Below, piece after piece: positions 8,695 through 16,381 of a stretch of DNA of 64,000 nucleotides. Numbering within the stretch: position 1 is the first letter of the stretch; each line of letters opens with the position of its first letter. The DNA lies in the NCBI GenBank assembly GCA_947463325.1, contig CANHQT010000001.1, positions 62,001-126,000 of the forward strand. Reading direction: 5' to 3'. Origin of the DNA: Sphingomonadaceae bacterium. GTDB taxonomy: Bacteria > Pseudomonadota > Alphaproteobacteria > Sphingomonadales > Sphingomonadaceae. The position numbers and the translations under genes are program-made. The notes below the pieces were generated by a model, which was not told where the DNA came from, did not search any database, and saw nothing but the letters and a program-made list of their open reading frames with translations.

Positions 8695-9075
8695 ATGAGC
8701 GGAAACAACGGCAGCGGAAAGCGCGTGCTCGTCGTCGAAGACAATGAGCTGAACCTGCGTCTTTTCTGCGATCTGCTCACCGCACATGGCTACATTGCTG
8801 AACCCGTGCGCGACGGGCGTGACGCGATGGCGCGCGCCGCCGAGGTAAAGCCGGATCTCGTTATCATGGACATCCAGTTGCCGCACGTCAGCGGTCTCGA
8901 CCTTATTGCCGCTCTCAAAGCCGATCCTGCGCTGGCAACCGCACCGATTCTCGCGGTGACCGCCTATGCCGGGCGTGACGATGAGGCACGCATCCGCGCG
9001 GCGGGCGCGGAAGGGTATGTGTCTAAGCCGATTTCAGTGATCCGCTTTGTCGAAGCGGTTGAGGCGCTGGTCTAA
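8695..9075 (+). CDS. divK: single-domain response regulator DivK
   Basis: A 126-residue receiver domain with no output domain. It has the acidic pair in VVEDNELN, the phospho-acceptor Asp59 in LVIMDIQLP, and the conserved Lys in GYVSKPIS. In Caulobacter DivK is phosphorylated by DivJ, dephosphorylated by PleC and steers the CckA-CtrA pathway, setting cell fate and polarity. Assignment rests on the single-domain form, the MDIQLPHVSGLD context and the neighbouring DUF3572 gene; another stand-alone receiver is a less likely reading. Confidence 0.87.
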   Translation: MSGNNGSGKRVLVVEDNELNLRLFCDLLTAHGYIAEPVRDGRDAMARAAEVKPDLVIMDIQLPHVSGLDLIAALKADPALATAPILAVTAYAGRDDEARIRAAGAEGYVSKPISVIRFVEAVEALV

Positions 9076-9095
9076 ACCATCCCGGGGACAAAACG

Positions 9096-9120
9096 AAAAA
9101 GGACGGCATTGTGCCGCCCT
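9096..9120 (-). terminator. terminator downstream of rpmG
   Basis: On the minus strand GGGCGGCA, a short loop and TGCCGTCC are followed by five U. The stem has one mismatch. It could serve rpmG and, from the other side, end divK transcripts, although that side lacks a good U run. Confidence 0.55.
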
Positions 9121-9191
9121 CTTGAAGCTTTATTCCCGCCATTGGGGGATTCGAAGCCCCGGCCTTCGCCCGGGCTCAAGCAAAGCTCCGC

Positions 9192-9208
9192 GCCTGGCTG
9201 TGCCAGGC
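9192..9208 (-). other. hairpin in the rpmG 3' region
   Basis: GCCTGGC-TGT-GCCAGGC is a perfect 7-bp stem starting 7 bases after the rpmG stop. No U tract follows. It may stabilise the transcript 3' end or be part of a Rho-dependent exit. Confidence 0.35.
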
Positions 9209-9214
9209 CCGGCC

Positions 9215-9382
9215 TTACTTGATCTTCGCTTCCTTGAACTCGACGTGCTTGCGCACAACCGGATCATATTTGCGGAAGTTCAGCTTCTCGGTCTGAGTGC
9301 GGGGGTTCTTCTTGGTGACATAGAAGAATCCCGTGTCAGCGGTGCTGACCAGCTTGATCTTGACGGTGGTCGGCTTGGCCAT
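9215..9382 (-). CDS. rpmG: 50S ribosomal protein L33
   Basis: A 55-residue basic ribosomal protein: [25 protein letters not shown], then [18 protein letters not shown]. It lacks the CxxC zinc pairs, so it is the zinc-independent (C-minus) form. ATG 9382 is the family start; the 25 extra residues of the ORF track are not conserved-looking. It is transcribed towards divK. Confidence 0.95.
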   Translation of the reverse strand: MAKPTTVKIKLVSTADTGFFYVTKKNPRTQTEKLNFRKYDPVVRKHVEFKEAKIK

Positions 9383-9567
9383 GACCCGTATCCCTCGGCG
9401 CGAATCTGCAAAAAAGAAAAGGGGCAGCCGCGAAGCCGCCCGCAAGTCGGGGGCCATTGGCGCTTTGCCGTGTGCTTGTCAAGCATGCGGCACCCCGCAA
9501 AGGCCCTTAGCGCCGTGTTAACCGTTGCAGACGCAGTCTCCTGGGCATCGTCAGGAGACCAGTTCCT

Positions 9568-9891
9568 ATGCCGATGTCAGAAGCTCGCGCCGCGGATGTC
9601 CGCAACCAACTGCATCAGCGCATCGCCGCAATTGCAGGGCTGCGTTCAAACCTCGATCACCGCCAACTGGTCGAAGGGATAGACGATATCCGGTCAATGG
9701 CCCAATCGAGCGGATTCGGCACCGTCGCCTGCATCGCAGGCCGACTCGAAAGCGCGTTGGCACGCGAAACCGGCAGCGCGACCTTGCTTTGCTATCTCGA
9801 CGCCATGGACGATGCTGTGAAACTGGAGCCTGTGCGGGCCGAGACGCAGGTCGCTCTGCTCGCCTCCATCGCGCTGCGCGTCGGGCACTGA
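9568..9891 (+). CDS. hypothetical helical protein
   Basis: 107 residues, no signal peptide or membrane segment. The sequence is predominantly alpha-helical with alternating charged and hydrophobic residues (RNQLHQRIAAIAGLRSNL, VEGIDDIRSMAQ, AGRLESALARE). An Hpt-like helical bundle was considered, but I cannot see the HxxKG phosphoacceptor motif. The ATG has CAGGAGACC upstream. The preceding 180 bases contain TTAACC. I do not recognise the family. Confidence 0.6.
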   Translation: MPMSEARAADVRNQLHQRIAAIAGLRSNLDHRQLVEGIDDIRSMAQSSGFGTVACIAGRLESALARETGSATLLCYLDAMDDAVKLEPVRAETQVALLASIALRVGH

Positions 9892-9946
9892 CGCAGCGGC
9901 CAACCGGGTCTTGCCCCGGCCAGCATCCTGCCGCATTCCGATAGCC

Positions 9947-10501
9947 ATGGCCGCCCTGATGATAACCCTCATCGCTTGCGCGCTTGCCGCGACTGGCGGC
10001 CGGTGGTGGCAGATTGCCGCCGTTGCAGCACGGCATGGCATCGCTGGTCAGGTCTCGATACTGGCAGGTGTTGCCCTGGTCGCGCTTGCCGCCGGCTGGC
10101 TCGGCCAGACCACACATGAGGAAGTGGCGGGCCGGGGCATGATGCTGTTCCTTGCGATTGCCCTGCTGCTTGCCGGCGGGTCTGCGCTATGGCCTGTGCG
10201 GCCCCTACACCCAAAGTTGGAGGCTTCGGTGCGGGGGCCGGTTAGCGGCTTCGTCATCGCGCTTGCGGCACTGATCAGTGATAGCGGGCCGTTCATCATC
10301 TTGGCCGCTGCGGCTTGGACCGGAGAATGGATGCTAGCCGCCGCTGGAGGCGCAGCCGGTCTTGCGGCGGCAGCGGTGGCCGCCTTCATGCTGCCAGCCA
10401 ATTCCATGAGCGACTGGATCACCGGTGCCCGGCGGACTGCAGGGGCATTGTTCCTGATCGTCGGTGCCGTGACAGCGCTGGCCGCTCTCGGCTTGCTTTG
10501 A
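9947..10501 (+). CDS. polytopic membrane protein, possibly a degenerate GDT1/UPF0016 relative
   Basis: About 184 residues with roughly six hydrophobic helices arranged as two sets of three, as in the GDT1/TMEM165 family. At the position where GDT1 proteins carry ExGDK(T/S) the second half reads ALISDSGPFI, so the metal-binding acidic motif is not intact. It sits directly before a bona fide GDT1 gene and before that gene's riboswitch. Start taken as ATG 9947; the ORF track begins at a TTG at 9911. Function unknown. Confidence 0.55.
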   Translation: MAALMITLIACALAATGGRWWQIAAVAARHGIAGQVSILAGVALVALAAGWLGQTTHEEVAGRGMMLFLAIALLLAGGSALWPVRPLHPKLEASVRGPVSGFVIALAALISDSGPFIILAAAAWTGEWMLAAAGGAAGLAAAAVAAFMLPANSMSDWITGARRTAGALFLIVGAVTALAALGLL

Positions 10502-10567
10502 ATTGCCCGAACGCAAGGGCTGACTTCAACTTGACCATTTGGCTGCAGCCAGCCTAGGGCCACGTCA

Positions 10568-10706
10568 CTCACCACCGGGGAGTAGCCAGCGGCGCCGGGC
10601 CATGGGCTCAGGCGTCGGGGCCGCATCAACATGCTTGGCCGAAAGGTCATGGTGCGGCCGGGACAGCGTTATGCGCGCCTGTCCAAGGCAAGACCGCTGA
10701 TGATGG
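10568..10706 (+). promoter_or_regulatory. yybP-ykoY (Mn2+) riboswitch
   Basis: The 280-base leader of the downstream GDT1 gene contains CACCGGGGAGTAG (10572-10585) and GCAAGACC (10688-10695), the two conserved internal-loop strands of the yybP-ykoY aptamer. CACCGG and CCGCTG can close P1 with one mismatch. Between them a long GC-rich arm (GGCCGCATCAAC...GGTGCGGCC) fits the variable helix. This class senses Mn2+ and commonly controls GDT1/UPF0016, MntP and Alx/TerC exporters, matching the gene downstream. Confidence 0.82.
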
Positions 10707-10735
10707 GCCTTTCCGCCACGCCGGGCGGGAAAGGC
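10707..10735 (+). promoter_or_regulatory. expression-platform hairpin of the riboswitch
   Basis: GCCTTTCCGCC pairs with GGGCGGGAAAGGC with a single bulged base, directly after the aptamer. There is no U run, so it is not a standard intrinsic terminator. It could alternate with P1 strands or affect translation of the GDT1 gene about 45 bases downstream. Confidence 0.45.
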
Positions 10736-10779
10736 GCATTGTCGTTGCGCGTCAATTCCGCCCGGCCGGACCGAAACCC

Positions 10780-11355
10780 ATGGATGCCTTTCTTTCTTCC
10801 ACCCTGATCGTTGCGCTTGCCGAAATCGGCGACAAGACCATGCTGCTTGCCATCCTGCTTGCATGCCGCTTCGGCAAACCGCTGCAGATTGTAGCCGGCA
10901 TCCTGGTCGCAACCATTGCCAATCACCTGCTCGCCGCCGCCGCCGGAGTGTGGCTGGCCGACACGATAGAGACATATTGGTTCCAGATCGCCGTCGCAGT
11001 CGGTTTCATCGTCATGGCTGCCTGGACGCTGATCCCCGACAAAATTGACCAGGACGAGTCCGGCACCGCCTATGCCGGTGGCAGCGCATTTCTGGTGACG
11101 CTGGTCGCTTTCTTCATCGCAGAGATGGGGGACAAGACGCAGGTGGCCACTGTTGCATTGGGCGCGCAGCATCAATCGCTGCTGTGGGTCACGCTCGGCA
11201 CCACGCTGGGCATGATGATCGCCAATGTGCCCGCGGTGTTCCTGGGCGATCGGATCACGCAGATGCTGCCGATGCCCGTCATCCGCATCGCGGCGGCGTC
11301 GGTATTGGCATTGACCGGCATTTGGGCACTGTGGCTGGCACTCTCGGCAGGCTGA
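10780..11355 (+). CDS. GDT1/TMEM165 (UPF0016) family metal exporter, probably Mn2+
   Basis: A 191-residue inner-membrane protein of six helices in two repeats. Each repeat carries the signature acidic motif: ALAEIGDKTMLLA in the first and FFIAEMGDKTQVA in the second. Bacterial homologues (for example MneA/YebN-like systems) export Mn2+; eukaryotic relatives move Ca2+/Mn2+. The upstream yybP-ykoY riboswitch supports a Mn2+ detoxification role, with expression rising at high Mn2+. About 50 bases downstream lies the DNA ligase gene, probably independent. Confidence 0.92.
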   Translation: MDAFLSSTLIVALAEIGDKTMLLAILLACRFGKPLQIVAGILVATIANHLLAAAAGVWLADTIETYWFQIAVAVGFIVMAAWTLIPDKIDQDESGTAYAGGSAFLVTLVAFFIAEMGDKTQVATVALGAQHQSLLWVTLGTTLGMMIANVPAVFLGDRITQMLPMPVIRIAAASVLALTGIWALWLALSAG

Positions 11356-11406
11356 AGAACAAAAAAATAGGAACCGCGCCATGCATCCCCATGATAGCAG
11401 GCAACG

Positions 11407-12999
11407 ATGCGTGCCTTTGCTGAGCTCATTGACCGGCTGATCTACACATCGAGCCGCAACGCCAAGCTGCGGCTGATCGGCGATTATCTGCGCGCCACCC
11501 CTGACCCCGATCGTGGCTGGGCGCTCGCGGCGCTGACCGGGACAGTCGACCTGCCGGCGATCAAACCTGCGGTCATCCGCGCCATGATCGAGGAGCGCAT
11601 TGACCCTGTCCTTTACCGCATGAGCCGCGACTATGTCGGCGATACGGCGGAAACAGTGGCGCTGCTGTGGCCCGATAGCGGGAAGGAATATGGGGACATC
11701 GGGCTTGCCGAAGCGATCGCACGGATGGAGAGCGCCAAGCGCGGCGAGGGTGCAGCCCTGCTCGCCACGATGCTCGACCAGCTACCCTCCGACTCCCGCT
11801 ATGCGCTGATCAAACTGGCCAGCGGTGCCATGCGCGTCGGCGTATCAGGCAGGATGGCGCGCACCGCCTTCGCAGAGGCCTTTGGGCGCGATCTCGATGC
11901 AGTCGAAGAAGTCTGGCACGCACTTCGACCGCCCTATGCCGAGCTGTTTGCGTGGGCCGAAGACCGCGGAGAGCTGCCGGACCTTGCCAACCTGCCATTA
12001 TTCCGCCCGTTCATGCTCGCCCATCCGCTCGAGGAGGATGCGACGCCAGACCTCGGCGAATTCGCCGCCGAGTGGAAGTGGGATGGAATTCGCATCCAAT
12101 TGGTGCGGCGCGGCGATGAAGTCAGGCTGTTCAGTCGCGGTGGCGACGACATCACTGCCGCTTTCCCAGAGGTCGCCGCCGATTTCGCTGTAGAGGCCGT
12201 GCTTGACGGCGAATTGCTGGTGCGCGGCAGCGTGCAAGGCGGCGAAAAGGGCGGTGCAGCAAGTTTCAATGCTCTGCAGCAAAGATTGGGTCGCAAGACG
12301 GTGAGTGCTGCGATGCTGCGCGACGCGCCGGCGTTTGTCCGCCTCTACGACGCACTCGACATCACCGGAGAGGATCTGCGCCCGCTGCCGTGGAGCGAGC
12401 GACGTGAGCGGCTCGAAGCGCTGATGCCGCAACTCGATGCACAAAGGTTCGATCTGTCGGCGCTGATAGACGCCAAGGATTTCGCTGAACTGGCATTGCT
12501 CCGCGCTCAGGCCCGCGACACGGCGATCGAAGGCCTGATGCTTAAGCGCCGCGATGCCCCGTATGTCGGGGGCAGACGAGTCGGCCTTTGGTACAAGTGG
12601 AAACGCGATCCGCTGACCGCCGATTGCGTACTGATGTATGCCCAGCGCGGCAGTGGCAAGCGCTCCTCCTTCTATTCGGACTATACCTTTGGCTGCTGGA
12701 CCGCTGACCCTGCCGAGGGGGGCCAATTGCTTCCGGTCGGCAAGGCCTATTCCGGGTTCACCGATGAAGAACTACGGTGGATCGACAAATTTGTGCGCGC
12801 ATCGACTGTGGCGCGCTTCGGCCCGGTCCGCGAAGTGGAAAAGACGCTGGTGTTCGAAGTGGCTTTCGATTCGCTGCACCGATCGAGCCGGCACAAGTCC
12901 GGCCTCGCCATGCGCTTTCCCCGCATATCCCGCATCCGGCGCGACAAGCCTGCCAGCGAAGCAGACCATATCGCGACACTGGCAGCCATGGCGGATTGA
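11407..12999 (+). CDS. ATP-dependent DNA ligase of the Lhr/exonuclease-associated type
   Basis: Seals nicks using ATP; separate from the essential NAD ligase LigA. The catalytic lysine is in EWKWDGIR (K224). Motif III-V regions are visible as DGELLV, GLMLKRRDAPYVGGRR and WYKWKRDP, followed by an OB domain ending with FEVAFDSLHRSSRHKSGLAMRFPRI. The N-terminal about 200 residues form the DNA-binding domain. At 530 residues it matches the 'cisplatin damage response' ligase family that is usually encoded with an MBL exonuclease, an Lhr-type helicase and PdeM. Here those partners occur 7-15 kb downstream rather than adjacent. Confidence 0.93.
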   Translation: MRAFAELIDRLIYTSSRNAKLRLIGDYLRATPDPDRGWALAALTGTVDLPAIKPAVIRAMIEERIDPVLYRMSRDYVGDTAETVALLWPDSGKEYGDIGLAEAIARMESAKRGEGAALLATMLDQLPSDSRYALIKLASGAMRVGVSGRMARTAFAEAFGRDLDAVEEVWHALRPPYAELFAWAEDRGELPDLANLPLFRPFMLAHPLEEDATPDLGEFAAEWKWDGIRIQLVRRGDEVRLFSRGGDDITAAFPEVAADFAVEAVLDGELLVRGSVQGGEKGGAASFNALQQRLGRKTVSAAMLRDAPAFVRLYDALDITGEDLRPLPWSERRERLEALMPQLDAQRFDLSALIDAKDFAELALLRAQARDTAIEGLMLKRRDAPYVGGRRVGLWYKWKRDPLTADCVLMYAQRGSGKRSSFYSDYTFGCWTADPAEGGQLLPVGKAYSGFTDEELRWIDKFVRASTVARFGPVREVEKTLVFEVAFDSLHRSSRHKSGLAMRFPRISRIRRDKPASEADHIATLAAMAD

Positions 13000-13103
13000 T
13001 CCGCACCACGACGCTGCTTTGACGACAGTCATGGAACAGACAGGAAAACTGCGTTAGCGTCGTCTCCGGCCAGATCATCCGGACCAGAAACAGGGGAAAA
13101 AGC

Positions 13104-13964
13104 ATGAAGGCAATTGCAGCGAAGCTCGCGATCGGGGTCGCGATCCTGGCGGTTTCGATGCCGGCGAGCGCGCAAAACCGCGCGCGGACTGCGCCTCCTC
13201 CGACCATCGCGATCGGCCAGACCGTTGAAGGAGAGATTGGCGCGCCGACTGGCGCATGCCCGGCGCCCGACCCGCGCATTCGCGCCTATCGCTTCACCGT
13301 GCCCAACAACAGCCGCATCGAAATCGTGATGCGCGCGGACGATTTCGACACTCTGGTCGAACTCGGCCAGATGGACGGATGCACCTTCAATTCGCTCGGC
13401 TCCAACGATGATGGTTCCGGACCCGAAGATGGCCTCAACAGCCGCCTGATCGCCAACCTGACCGAAGGCGGCGAGTATGTGATCCATGCCAAGTCACTCG
13501 GCGAGGACGGCACAGGCAAGTTCAGCCTGTCGCTCAACACCCTGCCCCCGCCACCGGCAGAACCGGCGCCGGTGCCGATCGCGATCGGAGAAACAAGGGA
13601 AGGCACACTCGACGCGCAGGATGCGGTGATCGACGAAGGCTATGGCGATACAATCATTGTCGATTCGGCACGCCCCTATGAATTCTACAGTTTCAGCGGG
13701 CGCGCGGGCCAGGAATATGAAATCACCATGGTGTCCGACGAATTCGACAGCTTCCTCGAAATCGGCACGATGAGCCCGCTGGGCTTCAGCATCGCCGACA
13801 GCAATGATGATGGTGCCGGCGAGGATGACGGGCTCAACAGCCGCCTGCGCGTGCTTTTCCGCCGTGATGGCGAGATGGTGGTTCGGGTCAGCCCACTCAG
13901 TGCAGCAACCGGAGCCTTTAAACTGACCGTGGCTGAGGCACAGCCTGAGGCTGCCAACGACTGA
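13104..13964 (+). CDS. secreted protein with two PPC-type domains
   Basis: 286 residues with a Sec signal peptide (cleavage after MPASAQ), then two homologous beta-rich domains separated by a Pro-rich linker (PPPPAEPAPVP). Each repeat contains FDTLVELG / FDSFLEIG and the echo SNDDG-x-G-x-EDGLNSRL, which matches bacterial pre-peptidase C-terminal (PPC) domains, some of which bind Ca2+ or carbohydrate. No protease domain is attached. Probably periplasmic or extracellular. The strong terminator right after it ends the unit. Confidence 0.75.
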   Translation: MKAIAAKLAIGVAILAVSMPASAQNRARTAPPPTIAIGQTVEGEIGAPTGACPAPDPRIRAYRFTVPNNSRIEIVMRADDFDTLVELGQMDGCTFNSLGSNDDGSGPEDGLNSRLIANLTEGGEYVIHAKSLGEDGTGKFSLSLNTLPPPPAEPAPVPIAIGETREGTLDAQDAVIDEGYGDTIIVDSARPYEFYSFSGRAGQEYEITMVSDEFDSFLEIGTMSPLGFSIADSNDDGAGEDDGLNSRLRVLFRRDGEMVVRVSPLSAATGAFKLTVAEAQPEAAND

Positions 13965-13987
13965 GCACATCCCCAGTCGGGCAAGCA

Positions 13988-14025
13988 AAAGGGCCCGGGA
14001 GCGCAAGACTCCCGGGCCCTTTTTA
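13988..14025. terminator. strong bidirectional terminator
   Basis: AGGGCCCGGGAG / CTCCCGGGCCCT is a perfect 12-bp stem with a 7-base loop. It has five U on the plus side and four U on the minus side, placed between the convergent PPC-protein and cold-shock genes. Confidence 0.9.
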
Positions 14026-14045
14026 CGGGAATGTCCGGTGAAGGA

Positions 14046-14861
14046 TTATTCCCCCGCGAGATTGACCGCAGAATATTTTCCGCGATCGTCGACCTCGATA
14101 TCGAAGGCAACCCGGTCGCCTTCATTCAGGCTGTGCATCCCGGCGCGCTCGACAGCGCTGATGTGCACGAAACAGTCGGCACCGCCATCGTCGCGCTTGA
14201 TGAAACCAAAGCCCTTCGAGCTGTTGAAGAACTTGACCTCGCCCGACGCACGCTCACCGGTCAGCTGCCGGCGCGCACGTTGCGGCCGCTCAGCCGGAGC
14301 ATCGACGGCGAGATGTTCGCCGGTGATCTTCAGCTCGGTCGCGGAAATGCGGCCATTGCGGTCAACCAAGGTGAAGGCGAGAGTCTGCCCGGAAGCAAGC
14401 CCTTCGAGGCCGGCCTGTTCGACCGCACTGATGTGAACGAACACATCTTCTTCGCCGTCATCACGAGCGACGAAGCCGAAGCCCTTGTCCCGGTTGAAGA
14501 ATTTGACGACGCCAGTGCCTTCGCCAACCACCTGGGCCGGCATCTGCGGGCGCGGTCCGCGGTTGAAACCACCGCCGCCGCCGCCACGATCGCCGCCGCC
14601 GAAACCGCCACCAGGACGTCCGCCGCCACCATAGCCGCCGGCACCACCACCGCCGCCGCCAAAGCCGCCGCGGTCACGATCGCCGAAGCCACCGCCAGAC
14701 CGTCCACCACCGAAATCGCCGCCGCCAAAGCCGCCGCCGCGCGGAGCATCGCCGAAGCCGCCACCGCCGCCGTAGAAGTCACCGCCACCGAAATCGTCGC
14801 GCTTACCGCCCCGACGATGACCACTTTTGCCGCCACCGCGGCGTTCCCTGTCAAAACTCAT
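14046..14861 (-). CDS. double cold-shock-domain protein with Gly-rich N-terminus
   Basis: Nucleic-acid-binding protein of 271 residues. Two CSDs are clear: GVVKFFNRDKGFGFVARDDG with DVFVHISAVE, and GEVKFFNSSKGFGFIKRDDG with CFVHISAVE. Each has RNP1 and RNP2 aromatic motifs. They are preceded by about 110 residues made almost wholly of Gly with Phe, Arg and Asp (FGGGD, GGGGFGD), an intrinsically disordered tail. Ordinary alphaproteobacterial double CSPs of about 180-200 residues lack such a tail. Start at ATG 14861 (MSFDRERR); the longer ORF is the untranslated leader. Confidence 0.9.
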   Translation of the reverse strand: MSFDRERRGGGKSGHRRGGKRDDFGGGDFYGGGGGFGDAPRGGGFGGGDFGGGRSGGGFGDRDRGGFGGGGGGAGGYGGGGRPGGGFGGGDRGGGGGGFNRGPRPQMPAQVVGEGTGVVKFFNRDKGFGFVARDDGEEDVFVHISAVEQAGLEGLASGQTLAFTLVDRNGRISATELKITGEHLAVDAPAERPQRARRQLTGERASGEVKFFNSSKGFGFIKRDDGGADCFVHISAVERAGMHSLNEGDRVAFDIEVDDRGKYSAVNLAGE

Positions 14862-14940
14862 GCGCCAACCAATACTCGAATTGTCCGTCCTGCCCAACTG
14901 GTCAACCACCCCGAACGGACGGGTTTGCGGCGCCACGAAT

Positions 14941-14960
14941 CCGGAAAAGACGTTTTCCGG
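14941..14960 (-). promoter_or_regulatory. leader hairpin of the cold-shock gene
   Basis: CCGGAAAA-GACG-TTTTCCGG, a perfect 8-bp stem with a 4-base loop, lies about 80 bases upstream of the csp start in the 250-base divergent region. Without a U tract it is more likely a leader structure or protein site than a terminator. A cold-responsive role is speculative. Confidence 0.4.
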
Positions 14961-15110
14961 TCGGGCGCAACATATCGCAAATCCGCGATTGTGCGAAGGA
15001 AAATTGCATGCTGCCCAGCTGGCCAGAAGGCGCGGCAAAGCTGCACTGTTCTTGCGTGTCAGAATTCCCGCCATTGAGGGGCGGGGCTTTGTGGCCTAAG
15101 GCCTTGCCTC

Positions 15111-15731
15111 ATGACTGTGTATTTCCATGAAGAAGATCTGCCTGAAGGCGTTCTTTCCGGCGATGGCGCGCTCGCCATCGATACCGAAACGATGGGGCTG
15201 CAACCCGGCCGTGATCGGCTTTGCATTGTCCAGATCAGCGACGGCGGACCAGATCAACATCTCGTGCGATTTGCTCCGGATAGCGACTATGCCGCGCCAC
15301 GGTTGCGCGCAATATTGGCCGACCGCAATCGCCTCAAAATCTATCATTTCGCCCGTTTCGATCTGGCCGTCATGGAACGCTATCTGGGGGTCGAGGCCGG
15401 CCCGGTTTATTGCACCAAAATCGCGTCACGGCTGACGCGCACGTACGCCGACAGGCACGGCCTGAAGGAATTGGTGCGAGAGCTGCTGGGACAGGAGTTG
15501 TCCAAGGTGCAGCAGTCGAGCGACTGGGGGGCGCCTGAGATTAACGAGGCGCAGCGCGATTATGCGGCCAGCGACGTCCGCTTCCTCCATCAGCTCAAGG
15601 CCGCATTCGACATCCGCCTCGAACGCGAAGGCCGGATGGCAATGGCGCAGGCCTGTTTCGATTTCCTGCCGGTGCGCGCGCGGCTCGACCTCGCGGGCTG
15701 GCCCGAAACCGACATTTTCGCACACAGCTGA
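15111..15731 (+). CDS. ribonuclease D-type 3'-5' exonuclease (short form)
   Basis: 206-residue DEDDy exonuclease processing structured RNA 3' ends. Exo I is LAIDTETMGL, Exo II the HFARFDLAVME region and Exo III DYAASDVRFLHQL with the catalytic tyrosine. The C-terminal HRDC domains of E. coli Rnd are absent, as is normal for the short alphaproteobacterial NdR/Rnd form. It is immediately upstream of lptC (11 bases), an arrangement common in alphaproteobacteria. Confidence 0.9.
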   Translation: MTVYFHEEDLPEGVLSGDGALAIDTETMGLQPGRDRLCIVQISDGGPDQHLVRFAPDSDYAAPRLRAILADRNRLKIYHFARFDLAVMERYLGVEAGPVYCTKIASRLTRTYADRHGLKELVRELLGQELSKVQQSSDWGAPEINEAQRDYAASDVRFLHQLKAAFDIRLEREGRMAMAQACFDFLPVRARLDLAGWPETDIFAHS

Positions 15732-15742
15732 AAGAGTCGCGC

Positions 15743-16381
15743 ATGTCCGTTCAGGCCGATGTCGAACGCAGCCGTCGCCGGCACTGGGCGGCCGCCGGAG
15801 GATCGCACGACCGGGTGGTGCGGGTGCTGCAACTCGGCCTTCCCGCGGCTGTCGGCGCGCTTGCGGCTGTGCTTCTGTTCGCGCCGTTCAGCCAGAGCAG
15901 CGAGATCGGCTTCCTGCTCGCCAAAGATTCCATTGATGTCGCCCCGCAGCGCATGCGCGTGGAAGCGGCACGTTATACCGGCAGCGACAGCCAGGGCCGC
16001 CCGTTCAGCCTGACTGCGGCCAGCGCCGTTCAGCGGAGTGCCGCAGATCCCGTGGTGCGCCTCAACAACCTGTCGGCAATGATCATCCTCGATGAAGGGC
16101 CGGCCACGCTCAATGCCGAGGCAGGGCGGTACGACCCCTCCGCCGAGCGGGTCACTGTCGATGGCCCGCTGCGCTTTGTCGCTGCTGACGGTTACAGCAT
16201 CGAAACCGGCGATGTCGGAATCGACCTCAAGGCGCGAACGCTGGCCAGCAACCGTGCGGTGAGTGGACGCTTGCCGATCGGAAGTTTCTCCGCCAACCGG
16301 CTGCGAGCCGATCTGGCGGAGCGCACAGTCACACTTTCAGGCAACGCGCGCCTCAGGATCGAACAAGGAGTTGTGCGATGA
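15743..16381 (+). CDS. lptC: LPS export protein LptC
   Basis: Bitopic inner-membrane component of the Lpt bridge that receives LPS from LptB2FG and hands it to LptA. One N-terminal helix (LPAAVGALAAVLLFAPF, about residues 33-50) anchors a periplasmic beta-jellyroll, visible as repeated short strands (AGRYDPSAERVTVDGPLRF, GDVGIDLKARTLASN). The stop overlaps the lptA ATG (ATGA). At 212 residues it is typical for the alphaproteobacterial DUF1239 form. Confidence 0.87.
   Translation: MSVQADVERSRRRHWAAAGGSHDRVVRVLQLGLPAAVGALAAVLLFAPFSQSSEIGFLLAKDSIDVAPQRMRVEAARYTGSDSQGRPFSLTAASAVQRSAADPVVRLNNLSAMIILDEGPATLNAEAGRYDPSAERVTVDGPLRFVAADGYSIETGDVGIDLKARTLASNRAVSGRLPIGSFSANRLRADLAERTVTLSGNARLRIEQGVVR

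Noticed and set aside
9121-9214. tRNA or other structured RNA gene between divK and rpmG
   Set aside because: Hairpins are present but no cloverleaf, GTTCGA T-loop with CCA end or other known RNA signature; treated as the rpmG 3' region.
14560-14820. Dense GCC/CCG repeats as a CRISPR or tandem-repeat array
   Set aside because: Irregular codon-level repeats from Gly codons of the cold-shock protein; no fixed unit or spacers.
14031-15077. 348-aa plus-strand ORF rich in Ala/Thr opposite the cold-shock gene
   Set aside because: Mirror image of the Gly-rich and CSD coding sequence; the minus-strand product is a recognised family.
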